Positions 50,531-58,467 of a stretch of 64,000 bases of DNA are shown here, piece by piece; positions within the stretch are counted from its first letter, which is position 1, and each line of letters begins with the position of its first letter. The DNA is from Bacteroidales bacterium UBA1715 (GTDB taxonomy: Bacteria; Bacteroidota; Bacteroidia; Bacteroidales; UBA1715): positions 1 through 64,000 of the forward strand of contig DCIX01000021.1 of the NCBI GenBank assembly GCA_002317135.1, in the 5' to 3' direction. Position numbers and translations under genes: made by a program. The notes under the pieces are model-generated. The model searched no databases. It was not told the origin of the DNA and saw nothing but the letters and a program-made list of their open reading frames with translations.

Positions 50531-52675
50531 ATGGCAACTCAACAATATACATTTAAAAGTTTATTCAAAGAAATAAACAAAATTGAGATTCCTATCATTC
50601 AACGTGATTATGCACAAGGTAGAAAAGATGAAAAGGTTGAACGTGTCCGCGAACGCTTTTTGGATACTATTTTTGATGCACTTAAAAACAAAAAAACTTT
50701 AACTCTCGATTTTGTTTATGGAGAGAAAGAGAATTGTAAATTCATACCACTTGATGGTCAACAACGATTGACAACATTATTTTTGCTTCATTGGTATATA
50801 GCAAAGAAAGAAAATGTAAATAATGCTGAGTCTGATTTTCTAAAAGGATTCTCATATTTTACTCGTCCAAGTTCAAGAGATTTCTGCCAAAAGTTGGTTA
50901 AATTTATACCTTCGTTCTCTAAAATTATTTCAAAAGAAATACAAGACCAATCGTGGTTCCAATATCAATGGAATAATGATCCAACCATTGAGGGAATGCT
51001 GGTGATGATTGATGCCATCAACGAAAAATATGGCAATTCTTCGGATTTATGGATGCAGTTAGAAAATATTACGTTCTATTTCTTAGAAATTTCTGGAATG
51101 GGACTTACCGATGAATTGTATATCAAGATGAATTCTCGTGGTAAACCATTGACTGAATTTGAGCATTTTAAGGCAGAGTTTGAAGGAATGATAAAAGAAG
51201 TCGATGAAAAATTGTCAAAAGAATTTAATCATAAATTTGATTTGGACTGGACAGATATGTTATTCCCTTATCGTGGTGAGAACCAAATCATTGATGATGA
51301 ATTTATGCGATATTTCTTTTTTGTAAGTGATATTCTTTGTTTTATGCAAGATGTTGATTTACAGAAAGATGAGTTTAAATTGGCAAAACTTCTATATGGA
51401 AAAGATAATCCAAAAGCAAAAGAGAATTTAGAATTTTTAAAAAGTGCGTTTGACTGTTGGTGTGAATTAAAAATTGACGATTTCTTTAATACGATATTTA
51501 CGAACAATGTATATGAGTCTGGTAAGGTAAAAATTTACCAAGAAAATTTGAATATCTTTAAGCAATGTTGCGATGATTATGGCGATGACAATGGTAGAAA
51601 TCGTAAATTTCCTTTGAATATGACGCTGTTTTTGTATGCAGTGGTTGTTTATTTGCAAAATAGACAAAGCGTTCAAGAAGAAGATTTCAAACATCGTATC
51701 AGAATAGTGAGGAATTTGATATGGAACTCCCGTGACGAAATACGTGCTGATGGTCAAAGAAACAATATGCCTCAATTGTTGGCGGAAACAAAGGAAATCA
51801 TTTTACAAGGGACAATTCCAACGAGTACGGGCTATAATAAACGTCAAAAAGAGGAAGAACAGGCTAAAATAGATTGGTTAATAACGAATTCAGATAAGCA
51901 AGACACTTTGTTCCATTTGGAAGACCACTCATTACTATATGGTTGCATTGCTGTCGTTGGACTGGAGAATATTGCAAACTTTGATAAGTTTAGAAAACTT
52001 TTCAACAACTGCGATTGGGATTTAATTTCACGTGCCTTACTTGCAAAAGGTGATTATTCGCAAGTAGTTGGTTGGCGTTGGCAACTCGGCACAAAAAATG
52101 TTTCAACATGGAAAGATTTGTTTCATCCTTCAAATCAAAGAGATGGATTTGATAAAACAAAAATTGTTTTAAATGATTTGTTGGCAAGTTTGAGTTCTGC
52201 TACTGGTGAAAATGAACTTAAAGGTGTTATTGATACATATTTGAATAATACTAACACTTTAAAAGATTGGCGATATTATTTTGTTAAATATGCTGAACCA
52301 ATACTAACTAATTGGGAATTGCCAAGTACGTATGGCTTTTATTACACATACGATGATGGCGTCTACCATACACTACGAATGAATACAGAAGAGAGTATTC
52401 GTGGACGAAATTGGAATGTTTTTATTTTGACATTGTATTATCAATTGGATGAAAAATACCCATTGGATAATTATGCTTATCAAGGAAATAAGTTACAATT
52501 ACCTAATGGTTTATGGTTGGATTGTCTCAATAATAAATTTGTATTCTATAAATGGACTATTGACCATTGGGAATTTGATTCAGAAATTGCTATACCTCAA
52601 GATGCAAATGGCATTGATACGGAAGATAGGGTTGTGTGGATGAAAAATAAATTGAATGAATTAGGATTTATTTAG
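50531..52675 (+). CDS. DUF262 protein, second of a tandem pair
   Basis: 714 residues. The N-terminal DUF262 domain carries IPIIQRDYAQGRKDEK (about 17-32) and DGQQRLTTLFLLHW (about 74-87); a third conserved segment is DELYIKMNSRGKPLTEFEHF near 194. The C-terminal 450 residues are not recognised and I see no HNH motif, so this copy differs from the DUF1524-bearing first copy. The pair is co-transcribed (4-bp gap), which suggests two subunits of one complex. A strong terminator follows. Confidence 0.85.
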   Translation: MATQQYTFKSLFKEINKIEIPIIQRDYAQGRKDEKVERVRERFLDTIFDALKNKKTLTLDFVYGEKENCKFIPLDGQQRLTTLFLLHWYIAKKENVNNAESDFLKGFSYFTRPSSRDFCQKLVKFIPSFSKIISKEIQDQSWFQYQWNNDPTIEGMLVMIDAINEKYGNSSDLWMQLENITFYFLEISGMGLTDELYIKMNSRGKPLTEFEHFKAEFEGMIKEVDEKLSKEFNHKFDLDWTDMLFPYRGENQIIDDEFMRYFFFVSDILCFMQDVDLQKDEFKLAKLLYGKDNPKAKENLEFLKSAFDCWCELKIDDFFNTIFTNNVYESGKVKIYQENLNIFKQCCDDYGDDNGRNRKFPLNMTLFLYAVVVYLQNRQSVQEEDFKHRIRIVRNLIWNSRDEIRADGQRNNMPQLLAETKEIILQGTIPTSTGYNKRQKEEEQAKIDWLITNSDKQDTLFHLEDHSLLYGCIAVVGLENIANFDKFRKLFNNCDWDLISRALLAKGDYSQVVGWRWQLGTKNVSTWKDLFHPSNQRDGFDKTKIVLNDLLASLSSATGENELKGVIDTYLNNTNTLKDWRYYFVKYAEPILTNWELPSTYGFYYTYDDGVYHTLRMNTEESIRGRNWNVFILTLYYQLDEKYPLDNYAYQGNKLQLPNGLWLDCLNNKFVFYKWTIDHWEFDSEIAIPQDANGIDTEDRVVWMKNKLNELGFI

Positions 52676-52722
52676 TTGTTTTTTCGAAAGTTTTTAGAAA
52701 TGTATAAAGATTTTTTAAAATT

Positions 52723-52756
52723 TCCCCAATCTCTCACGAGGTTGGGGATTTTTTTT
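52723..52756 (+). terminator. Terminator after the DUF262 pair
   Basis: 11-bp stem 52723-52733 with 52738-52748 (one G-T pair), tetraloop TCAC, then T-run 52749-52756. Confidence 0.92.
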
Positions 52757-52766
52757 GAAAAACATT

Positions 52767-52806
52767 TTGCTGTGCAAGTTTTTTGCCTAAGCTATGTTTT
52801 CTTTTG
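52767..52806 (+). promoter_or_regulatory. Shared island operator and promoter, site 2 (AAA ATPase)
   Basis: Left element CTGTGC at 52770-52775, right element TTTTTGC at 52780-52786, then 12 bp, then the -7-like TTCTTTTG at 52799-52806. The ATG at 52831 follows by 24 bp. A TTG codon of the same frame lies inside the operator, which supports the ATG. Confidence 0.72.
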
Positions 52807-52830
52807 TCGAAAATACTAAATGTAAATACA

Positions 52831-53967
52831 ATGAAAGAAAATGTATTAAGAGACAATGCCACAAGTTTGTTTACTAGCAATAGCTATGGTGATTACACTT
52901 ATTATGCCCAGAGATTATATGCACTGCAATATGATAAACTTGCGTCGATTTTCCAATATAACTATAGTTTTGAGGATGAAGGTAATTCTGATGTTATCTA
53001 TTTGTTTAATGCTCTGCAAAATGCAGGTTTTGAACAAGTTAATTCAATAGAGTCACGAGATGATATCCGTTTGTCAGAATCTGTTTCCCTGTCAGATAAT
53101 TGTCCTTGTCGATATGGAGAAAACTATCATTTCTTTTGGAATCGAGAAAAACAAATCTATGTCTTTATAGAATACCGCGCTGTGTCGTGCGTTTACGAAC
53201 TTCAAAATGTCGAAAGCAAAAAGTGGTGCGAGTCATTCCTTAACAATTTCAAAAATTTCTGTAAGATTTTTCATCCTAAAAAATCAAAAATTAAGTGCAT
53301 TAGCTGTGACGACAGCCACTACTATCTCAAGGGGATGGACATAAAACCTGTGGAAAATATGGATATTGATTTGCTCTACAACGATGATTTTGCCGTTGTT
53401 GACGAAAATGTTCGTTCGTTTATGAAAAACGACAAAAACGGATTGGTTATCCTGCATGGCGAACAAGGAACAGGAAAAACATCGTACATCCGTCATTTAA
53501 TTTCCATAACCGACAAACACTTTGTGTATTTGCCATTGGATATGGCATCGCACTTGTCCGATCCGCGAATGATAACATTTATTTGCGACAAATTAGCAGA
53601 TGCTGTTATTGTTATTGAAGATTGCGAACAGTTGCTTGTCGATCGCAGCGATTCGTACAATTGCGTAAATACGGGTTTGGTAAATATTTTGAATATGGCA
53701 GACGGTTTGTTGGGCGACAGTCTCAACCTCAAATTCATCTGCACGTTTAACAGCGATGTTCGGAAAATCGACAAAGCGCTGCTGCGAAAAGGTCGTTTGG
53801 TCGATAAATATGAATTTGGAAAACTTTCAAAAGAAAAAACTACCACATTGATGCACAAACAGTATCATTTGAAAGGTGATTTCGAACCAATGACATTAGC
53901 CGAAATTTTTAACTATAATATTGAAAACCATGGAAAAAATAAAGAACGAAAATGCGTCGGATTTTGA
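52831..53967 (+). CDS. AAA ATPase (BCS1-like)
   Basis: 378 residues from the ATG at 52831. The N-terminal 150 residues are not recognised. The AAA module begins near residue 195: Walker A GEQGTGKT (about 210-217), Walker B DAVIVIEDCEQLL, sensor-1 FICTFNSDVRKIDKALL and LRKGRL with the Arg finger. This resembles BCS1-type or FtsH-like single AAA domains that often work beside a separate effector in bacterial defence loci. The ending (KERKCVGF) is usual for this family, so no frameshift is needed. HigB starts 78 bp later. Confidence 0.85.
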   Translation: MKENVLRDNATSLFTSNSYGDYTYYAQRLYALQYDKLASIFQYNYSFEDEGNSDVIYLFNALQNAGFEQVNSIESRDDIRLSESVSLSDNCPCRYGENYHFFWNREKQIYVFIEYRAVSCVYELQNVESKKWCESFLNNFKNFCKIFHPKKSKIKCISCDDSHYYLKGMDIKPVENMDIDLLYNDDFAVVDENVRSFMKNDKNGLVILHGEQGTGKTSYIRHLISITDKHFVYLPLDMASHLSDPRMITFICDKLADAVIVIEDCEQLLVDRSDSYNCVNTGLVNILNMADGLLGDSLNLKFICTFNSDVRKIDKALLRKGRLVDKYEFGKLSKEKTTTLMHKQYHLKGDFEPMTLAEIFNYNIENHGKNKERKCVGF

Positions 53968-53996
53968 TAGAAACATTTGGTTTTTCAAAAAAATAT

Positions 53997-54036
53997 TTTG
54001 AAAATTAAAATTTGTTCGTAGTTTTGTGTTACAAAA
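53997..54036 (+). promoter_or_regulatory. Promoter and operator of higBA
   Basis: TTTG at 53997-54000 and TAGTTTTG at 54019-54026 form a full -33/-7 pair with an 18-bp spacer. A palindrome TTTTGT-GTT-ACAAAA (54022-54036) overlaps the -7 element and start region, a likely HigA autorepression site. Confidence 0.7.
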
Positions 54037-54045
54037 TAGCACATA

Positions 54046-54339
54046 ATGAGAATTATAGCACGCAGTAAAATAATAGAGTATTATACCAAACATCCCGATG
54101 CGGAAACCGCTTTGGAAGACTGGTATAAAAAGACGGCAAACGCAGAATGGTATTGCTTTGATGATATAAAGAAATCTTTTCGGACAGTCGATGCCGTTGG
54201 TAATCAACATTATGTGTTCAATATAAGAGGGAATAACTATCGTTTGATTGTGGTGATTAAATTCACGATTGGATTGGTGTTGATTCGTTTTATAGGAACA
54301 CATTCGGAATACGACACAATTGATGCGAAAAATATATAG
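54046..54339 (+). CDS. higB: HigB-family mRNA interferase toxin
   Basis: 97 residues. RelE-like HigB family (PF09907 type): EDWYKKTANAEWYCFDDIKK, YVFNIRGNNYRLIVVIKF, then FIGTHSEYDTIDA with the His and Tyr typical of the catalytic end. It should cleave ribosome-bound mRNA. The toxin precedes the antitoxin (8 bp gap), the order characteristic of higBA. Confidence 0.92.
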   Translation: MRIIARSKIIEYYTKHPDAETALEDWYKKTANAEWYCFDDIKKSFRTVDAVGNQHYVFNIRGNNYRLIVVIKFTIGLVLIRFIGTHSEYDTIDAKNI

Positions 54340-54347
54340 GAGGTTTT

Positions 54348-54713
54348 ATGACAAGAATTAAGACAAAAGAGGCATACGAAGCAACAATGGAACGAATTGA
54401 AGAACTGTTGCCGTTAGTAACGGATGAGACACCTCTTACCGATAAAAATTCGGTAGAATTGGATTTACTTTCGGAAATGGTTGCTGAATATGAAGATGAA
54501 CATTTCCCGATTAAAACTCCTCAATTGGTCGATGTAATGAAACTTAGAATGTACGAAATGGGACTCAACCAAGTTCGTTTGGCTAAATTGTTGGGTGTCA
54601 GTACTTCTCGAATAAGCGATATTTTTAATGGTCGTTGCGAACCAACATTACAAGTTGCACGAAAAATTTGTAAGGAAATGGACATCGACGCAAATATTGT
54701 TCTTGGTGTTTAA
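54348..54713 (+). CDS. higA: HigA-type antitoxin with helix-turn-helix
   Basis: 121 residues. An acidic N-terminal half is followed by an XRE/HTH_3 domain (VRLAKLLGVSTSRISDIFNG, near residues 76-95). It neutralises HigB and probably binds the palindrome overlapping the higB promoter. The third gene in this unit, the PLD protein, begins 11 bp later, giving a possible three-gene transcript. Confidence 0.92.
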   Translation: MTRIKTKEAYEATMERIEELLPLVTDETPLTDKNSVELDLLSEMVAEYEDEHFPIKTPQLVDVMKLRMYEMGLNQVRLAKLLGVSTSRISDIFNGRCEPTLQVARKICKEMDIDANIVLGV

Positions 54714-54724
54714 GATTTATTCTA

Positions 54725-55240
54725 ATGTTCACACAATACATTTCCAACGAACAGCACTACACCGAGGTGATTTCCAGAATTGCTTCGGTGCACGAAACAT
54801 TGTGGATTGGTACTGCCGACATAAAAGATTTGTATGTGAAACAAGGAAATGACACAATTCCGTTGTTGGGACAATTGGCAGGATTGCTCAAACGAGGCGT
54901 TGGAGTTCGGTTGATTCACGCAAAGGAACCTGGACCGAATTTTCGTGAAGATTTTGATAAATTTCCCATATTGGCCACAGCATTAGAACGGGTACTTTGT
55001 CCTCGTGTGCATTTTAAATTAATGATATTTGATTTGAATACTGTCTATATAGGATCTGCAAATTTAACAGGTGCTGGTATTGGTATGAAGAGTTCGTTAC
55101 GAAGAAATTTTGAAGCAGGAATACTTACTAATGATCCACAGCTAGTGGAAGCGGCAATTAATCAGTTCGATACTCTTTGGATGGGAACACATTGCTCAAA
55201 ATGTGGTAGAAAAGAGTTTTGCGGAGATAAGATAAAGTAA
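54725..55240 (+). CDS. Single-motif phospholipase D-fold protein
   Basis: 171 residues. The single HKD motif is HFKLMIFD (near 96-103), followed by GSANLTGAGIG. One HKD per chain implies a dimer, as in Nuc/BfiI nucleases. A C-terminal CSKCGRKEFC could bind zinc. Activity (nuclease or phosphohydrolase) is unknown, but location after higBA inside a defence-like island favours a nucleic-acid role. A hairpin ending in T-run follows. Confidence 0.82.
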   Translation: MFTQYISNEQHYTEVISRIASVHETLWIGTADIKDLYVKQGNDTIPLLGQLAGLLKRGVGVRLIHAKEPGPNFREDFDKFPILATALERVLCPRVHFKLMIFDLNTVYIGSANLTGAGIGMKSSLRRNFEAGILTNDPQLVEAAINQFDTLWMGTHCSKCGRKEFCGDKIK

Positions 55241-55262
55241 CATTTGTGCGTAAATATTTTTG

Positions 55263-55292
55263 TTAAAACACATTCGTGTTTTAAAATTTTTT
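55263..55292 (+). terminator. Hairpin after the higBA-PLD unit
   Basis: 9-bp perfect arms TTAAAACAC (55263-55271) and GTGTTTTAA (55276-55284) with ATTC loop, followed by six T a few bases later. Confidence 0.7.
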
Positions 55293-55294
55293 GA

Positions 55295-55302
55295 TACATT
55301 TG
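55295..55302 (+). promoter_or_regulatory. -7 element of a candidate short transcript
   Basis: TACATTTG, exact TAnnTTTG match; TTCG at 55273-55276 lies 18 bp upstream. No full gene follows on this strand before the terminator at 55404. Confidence 0.5.
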
Positions 55303-55308
55303 TATTGT

Positions 55309-55427
55309 TCTTATGTATCAACATAAAGGCGAAAGCCCTGAATCATTCGAGCAGAAACCGATTAAGTTTCGGGAAATCTACCACCACGGTGAGCAAGATT
55401 ATGAAGAGGAGAAATCCTCTTTTTTTA
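55309..55427 (+). ncRNA. Candidate short transcript (small RNA or short peptide mRNA)
   Basis: Bounded by an exact -7 element (55295-55302) and a strong terminator (55404-55427), with several local hairpins, including GGC-GAAA-GCC near 55325 and CACC/GGTG near 55384. An ATG at 55313 opens a 46-codon frame (MYQHKGESPESFEQK...), which runs past the terminator into the convergent gene. I cannot tell whether it acts as RNA or peptide. Extent is estimated from promoter and terminator. Confidence 0.4.
55404..55427 (+). terminator. Terminator of the candidate short transcript
   Basis: 7-bp stem AAGAGGA / TCCTCTT (55404-55410 with 55415-55421), GAAA loop, then T-run. The convergent nuclease gene ends at 55425. 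Confidence 0.88.
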
Positions 55428-56111
55428 TTTTGATAGATTCCAAAGTTTCTTGAATTGGTAATCGAAATTCTTTGACAATGCGATTTGTTTTGTAACTATT
55501 AGCAAACGCGAATTTTTTAGTAGAAAAATTTCTTTTAAATTTTCGTATTTTTGAAATGCACGTTTTATTTCCGCAGAGAAATGTTTTGTGTTACAATTAT
55601 CAATTGCATTAAGAATTATTCTATCTGATTGTTTAATACCAGCTTCAAAGCAATGCACCAAAGAACTATTTCCAGTTGTCGTTTTTCCTTCTATGTACAG
55701 AAGTTTGTTCCTCTTCTGTATGATAAAATCTGCACTTTTTGTAAAACATGGATTTGAGAGCATAAATACATCGTATCCATTGGCAAGAATTTTTTTTGCA
55801 ATATCTAAATTTTGTGGCATTTCGCCGTCTTCCAAAATTTTGTCGTACTGAAAAATGTTCAAGGCAAAAAGTTTATTTCTATTTGTTGAGAATCTTCTCA
55901 TTTCATTAAATTGTGGCTGCGAAATTATCCATTTCAATATTGCATTTTTTTCTTTATTTGTGAAAACTTCGTAGTAATCCTTGATAGCATTGTTTATAGA
56001 TGAACCAATGTATTCTGTATCTTTACTATAAGAAGTACTGGGTTCATACACAAGACTCGTTTCATTAGACTGAAGATACGAAAAATTAAATTCTCTGTCG
56101 TATTGTATCAT
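55425..56111 (-). CDS. Putative PD-(D/E)XK nuclease, CdiA-CT-like
   Basis: 228 residues from the ATG at 56111 (MIQYDREFNFSYLQS); a longer reading up to 56246 contains a hydrophobic stretch but overlaps the divergent operator. The core is SADFIIQKRNKLLYIEGKT with Asp128 and Glu141-x-Lys143, followed by GIKQSDRIILNAID, the arrangement of tRNA-nuclease CdiA C-terminal domains (toxic effector with an ExK active site). Here it stands alone with no secretion module and no obvious immunity partner next to it. Fold call is moderate; toxicity is inference. Confidence 0.6.
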   Translation of the reverse strand: MIQYDREFNFSYLQSNETSLVYEPSTSYSKDTEYIGSSINNAIKDYYEVFTNKEKNAILKWIISQPQFNEMRRFSTNRNKLFALNIFQYDKILEDGEMPQNLDIAKKILANGYDVFMLSNPCFTKSADFIIQKRNKLLYIEGKTTTGNSSLVHCFEAGIKQSDRIILNAIDNCNTKHFSAEIKRAFQKYENLKEIFLLKNSRLLIVTKQIALSKNFDYQFKKLWNLSK

Positions 56112-56143
56112 CGTATGCGAAAGATGTATAAAGTTATGCGTTG

Positions 56144-56151
56144 CAAAATTA
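56144..56151 (-). promoter_or_regulatory. -7 element of the CdiA-CT-like gene
   Basis: Minus strand TAATTTTG, exact TAnnTTTG, 32 bp before the ATG at 56111. Confidence 0.5.
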
Positions 56152-56201
56152 AGAATAATATGAACAGTCAATAAAAAAGAAATTATTTTATTGCTTTTTT
56201 T

Positions 56202-56241
56202 GACCTCTGCTTGCTTTTGGCAGAGGTTTCTTGTATATTTA
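56202..56241 (+). promoter_or_regulatory. Shared island operator and promoter, site 3 (WYL regulator 1)
   Basis: Best dyad of the set: ACCTCTGC (56203-56210) and GCAGAGGT (56220-56227), perfect 8-base arms around 9 bases. In the common frame: left CTCTGC at 56205-56210, right TTTTGGC at 56215-56221, 12 bp, then TATATTTA at 56234-56241. The ATG at 56264 follows by 22 bp. Confidence 0.75.
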
Positions 56242-56263
56242 TACACGTAAAAAATTATGCAAA

Positions 56264-57169
56264 ATGTATAGTAATGTTGTGAATAAATATATTTGGTTGA
56301 TGAAGGTTCTTTTGCAAACCAAATATATTCCGTACGAGGAAATCAATCGTAGATGGGAAAATTCAGGATTTGGTGACGGCAAAAAATTGCCGAAACGAAC
56401 ATTTTCCACTTATTTACGTGAAACGGAAGAAATGTTCAATGTCACAATAAAATGCGACCCTCATTCTGGGTATGGATATTACATTGATGATTTGGATGCC
56501 TATAAGAAGGACAAAAACCGTCAATGGTTGTTTAATTCGTTTTGCACGAAAGATATGCTTGACGAAAGCAAGACTATTCCCGAAAAAATTGTGTACGAGG
56601 ACATTCCCGAAAAGTCGGAATATCTTTCGCTTGTGGTTGATGCGATGAAAATAAATGCGAAACTAAAAATCACATATAAACCATATTATGCAAATGAAAC
56701 GGCAGAATACACGATCCGACCATATTGCATTCGATTGTATAAACAACATTGGTATGTGTTGGGATTTAGCGAGCAGCATAATGAATTGCGACATTTTGCC
56801 ATAAACAGAATGACAAATCTTGAATTTACAAAAGAGTCATTTGTCTATCCTGATGATTTTACGCCAGAGTTATATTATTACTTTAATGTAGGCATATATG
56901 TAGACCAAAAATTAGCACCAAAGACTATAAAATTACGCGTGTACGGAACCGAAGTGCATTATTTCCGTTCATTGCCATTGCACCATTCGCAAAAGGAAGA
57001 TTTTACCGGTGCTGAATATTCTGATTTTACCTATAAACTCTGCGAAACTCCCGATTTGATACAAGAAATCCTGCGAAAAGGTAGCAAAGTTGAGGTCCTT
57101 GAACCCGAATCATTACGAACAAAAATTATAGATGAATTAAATACAATGTTGAACTATTATCAAAAGTAA
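56264..57169 (+). CDS. WYL-domain transcriptional regulator 1
   Basis: 301 residues from the ATG at 56264; a TTG start at 56231 would fall in the -7 element. A helix-turn-helix part covers about the first 75 residues (KYIPYEEINRRWENSGFG; KLPKRTFSTYLRETEEMF). The WYL domain is around ITYKPYYANETAEYTIRPYC and LRHFAINRMTNLE, and a WCX tail (LRVYGTEVHYFRSLPLHHSQ) closes the protein. WYL proteins regulate defence islands in response to nucleic-acid or nucleotide ligands. Its own promoter carries the palindrome; the endonuclease gene follows 6 bp later. Confidence 0.9.
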   Translation: MYSNVVNKYIWLMKVLLQTKYIPYEEINRRWENSGFGDGKKLPKRTFSTYLRETEEMFNVTIKCDPHSGYGYYIDDLDAYKKDKNRQWLFNSFCTKDMLDESKTIPEKIVYEDIPEKSEYLSLVVDAMKINAKLKITYKPYYANETAEYTIRPYCIRLYKQHWYVLGFSEQHNELRHFAINRMTNLEFTKESFVYPDDFTPELYYYFNVGIYVDQKLAPKTIKLRVYGTEVHYFRSLPLHHSQKEDFTGAEYSDFTYKLCETPDLIQEILRKGSKVEVLEPESLRTKIIDELNTMLNYYQK

Positions 57170-57175
57170 AATGTT

Positions 57176-58108
57176 ATGGGCTTTAAAGACACACAAGAAA
57201 AACATCAAATACAATTGTTTGAAAACAAATTCTTTGATAAGGCGAAAAACAATGGAGAATATAGAGGCAAAACTTATAAGCATATTCTTACTCCAGATAC
57301 TACAATATATAATCTGTATGCAGACATTCGTAAAGAAGCATTACGATATTTTGAAGAAAATACCATATCGTGGTGGAGTGGAAATAAACCTACTGGCAAT
57401 CTTTTGTCATCGCAAATAGCATGTTTGAATCATTTAATGCCGATTATGCACGATAGAAATTTGGTGTTGACTTTATTAAAGAAAATCGATAAGGATTTTG
57501 AGGATGTCCTTCCTATACAATGTGATAAAAATCCAGGGTTTATTGGGTTTGAAATAGTTAGTGATAATATATATTTAAATGAAAAGATTAATAATAGAGG
57601 TGCAAACTGTACATCTATTGATGCTATTATTTTAGGGAAAAAAGGTGATCAAAATATTCTTGTTGCCATAGAATGGAAATATACCGAAAAGTATAATTCC
57701 GAAGATAAAAGCAAAGATTCTGCAGGGAAAACTAGAATTGATCGATATAGTAATTTAATTAATCAATCTAAAATTTTATTTCCTAATGCAAATAATAAGG
57801 TTTATTGGCAAGAACCATTTTATCAATTGATGCGACAAACATTATGGTGTGAGGAAATGATAAAAAATAAAAATATAGAACGTATAAAAGCGGATGATTT
57901 TATTCATATCCACGTTATTCCTAAAAATAATTTACAGTTATTGGATAAAAGCTATAAGAATTGCCCACAGAAAAGTATGGATGTTGTATGGAAAGGAATG
58001 TTAAAGGATTGTCACTATCAAGTTGTTGATCCTCAAGAATGGTTTGCTTCAATAAAGAACAATATTCCTGCTGTTGCGGGCTATTTGTCAAATAGATACT
58101 GGATGTAA
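57176..58108 (+). CDS. PGN_0703-type restriction endonuclease-like protein
   Basis: 310 residues. The core CTSIDAIILGKKGDQNILVAI (cited here from residue 145, with Asp149) leads to Glu166-Trp-Lys168 in IEWKYTEKY, the D...ExK of PD-(D/E)XK nucleases; the following TE and the earlier NLLSSQIACLNHL segment match the PGN_0703 restriction-endonuclease-like family. Its gene directly follows WYL regulator 1, so both are likely expressed together. No methyltransferase is present, so it would not be a classical restriction-modification pair. Confidence 0.85.
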   Translation: MGFKDTQEKHQIQLFENKFFDKAKNNGEYRGKTYKHILTPDTTIYNLYADIRKEALRYFEENTISWWSGNKPTGNLLSSQIACLNHLMPIMHDRNLVLTLLKKIDKDFEDVLPIQCDKNPGFIGFEIVSDNIYLNEKINNRGANCTSIDAIILGKKGDQNILVAIEWKYTEKYNSEDKSKDSAGKTRIDRYSNLINQSKILFPNANNKVYWQEPFYQLMRQTLWCEEMIKNKNIERIKADDFIHIHVIPKNNLQLLDKSYKNCPQKSMDVVWKGMLKDCHYQVVDPQEWFASIKNNIPAVAGYLSNRYWM

Positions 58109-58158
58109 ATAAAACAACATTTTTATGCGAATTTAACTTTTGACAAAATTTGATTGTT

Positions 58159-58401
58159 ATGAACGACCAAGAACAAATCAACGATTTCATTGAGCAATGG
58201 CAAATGATGGATGCAATTACGTCGGTTGTTAATGGGAATGGGTTGTCGGTATGGAATTTGTGTAACAACGAAACTTCGTTTACGTTGGAATTAACATCGC
58301 ATTTAACCGAGGAGGAAATTACCAATTTGTGCGGGCAATTCCCACTTCCTGCGAGTTATACTGGAGAAGGAGATCAAGGAAGTATTTTTGAATTACAATA
58401 A
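58159..58401 (+). CDS. Hypothetical 80-residue protein
   Basis: Starts at the ATG 58159 (MNDQEQINDFIEQWQ). Acidic, no membrane segment, not recognised. It sits 50 bp after the endonuclease gene and ends 9 bp before the next shared operator (58411), so it may be the last gene of the WYL1 unit. Confidence 0.6.
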   Translation: MNDQEQINDFIEQWQMMDAITSVVNGNGLSVWNLCNNETSFTLELTSHLTEEEITNLCGQFPLPASYTGEGDQGSIFELQ

Positions 58402-58410
58402 AATATTTTA

Positions 58411-58450
58411 AACCTCTGCTGGAATTTTGCCGAACTTCTGGGTATTATTG
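58411..58450 (+). promoter_or_regulatory. Shared island operator and promoter, site 4 (MBL nuclease)
   Basis: Left CTCTGC at 58414-58419, right ATTTTGC at 58424-58430, 12 bp, then TATTATTG at 58443-58450. The ATG at 58468 follows by 17 bp. A GTG at 58450 starts inside the -7 element and is therefore not the start. Confidence 0.68.
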
Positions 58451-58467
58451 TGTTAAATTTATGTGAT

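Noticed and set aside
53920..53967. Suspected frameshift at the end of the AAA ATPase
   Set aside because: The C-terminal sequence ending in VGF is usual for this family, so the gene is complete.
55241..55300. Possible seventh copy of the shared operator (GTGC ... TTTTTG near 55255)
   Set aside because: Spacing between the two elements is 7 bp and not 4, the right element lacks C, and no -7 element stands 12 bp away.
58131..58158. Possible copy of the shared operator before the 80-aa gene
   Set aside because: ATGC and CTTTTGA elements are wrongly spaced and no -7 element is in register.
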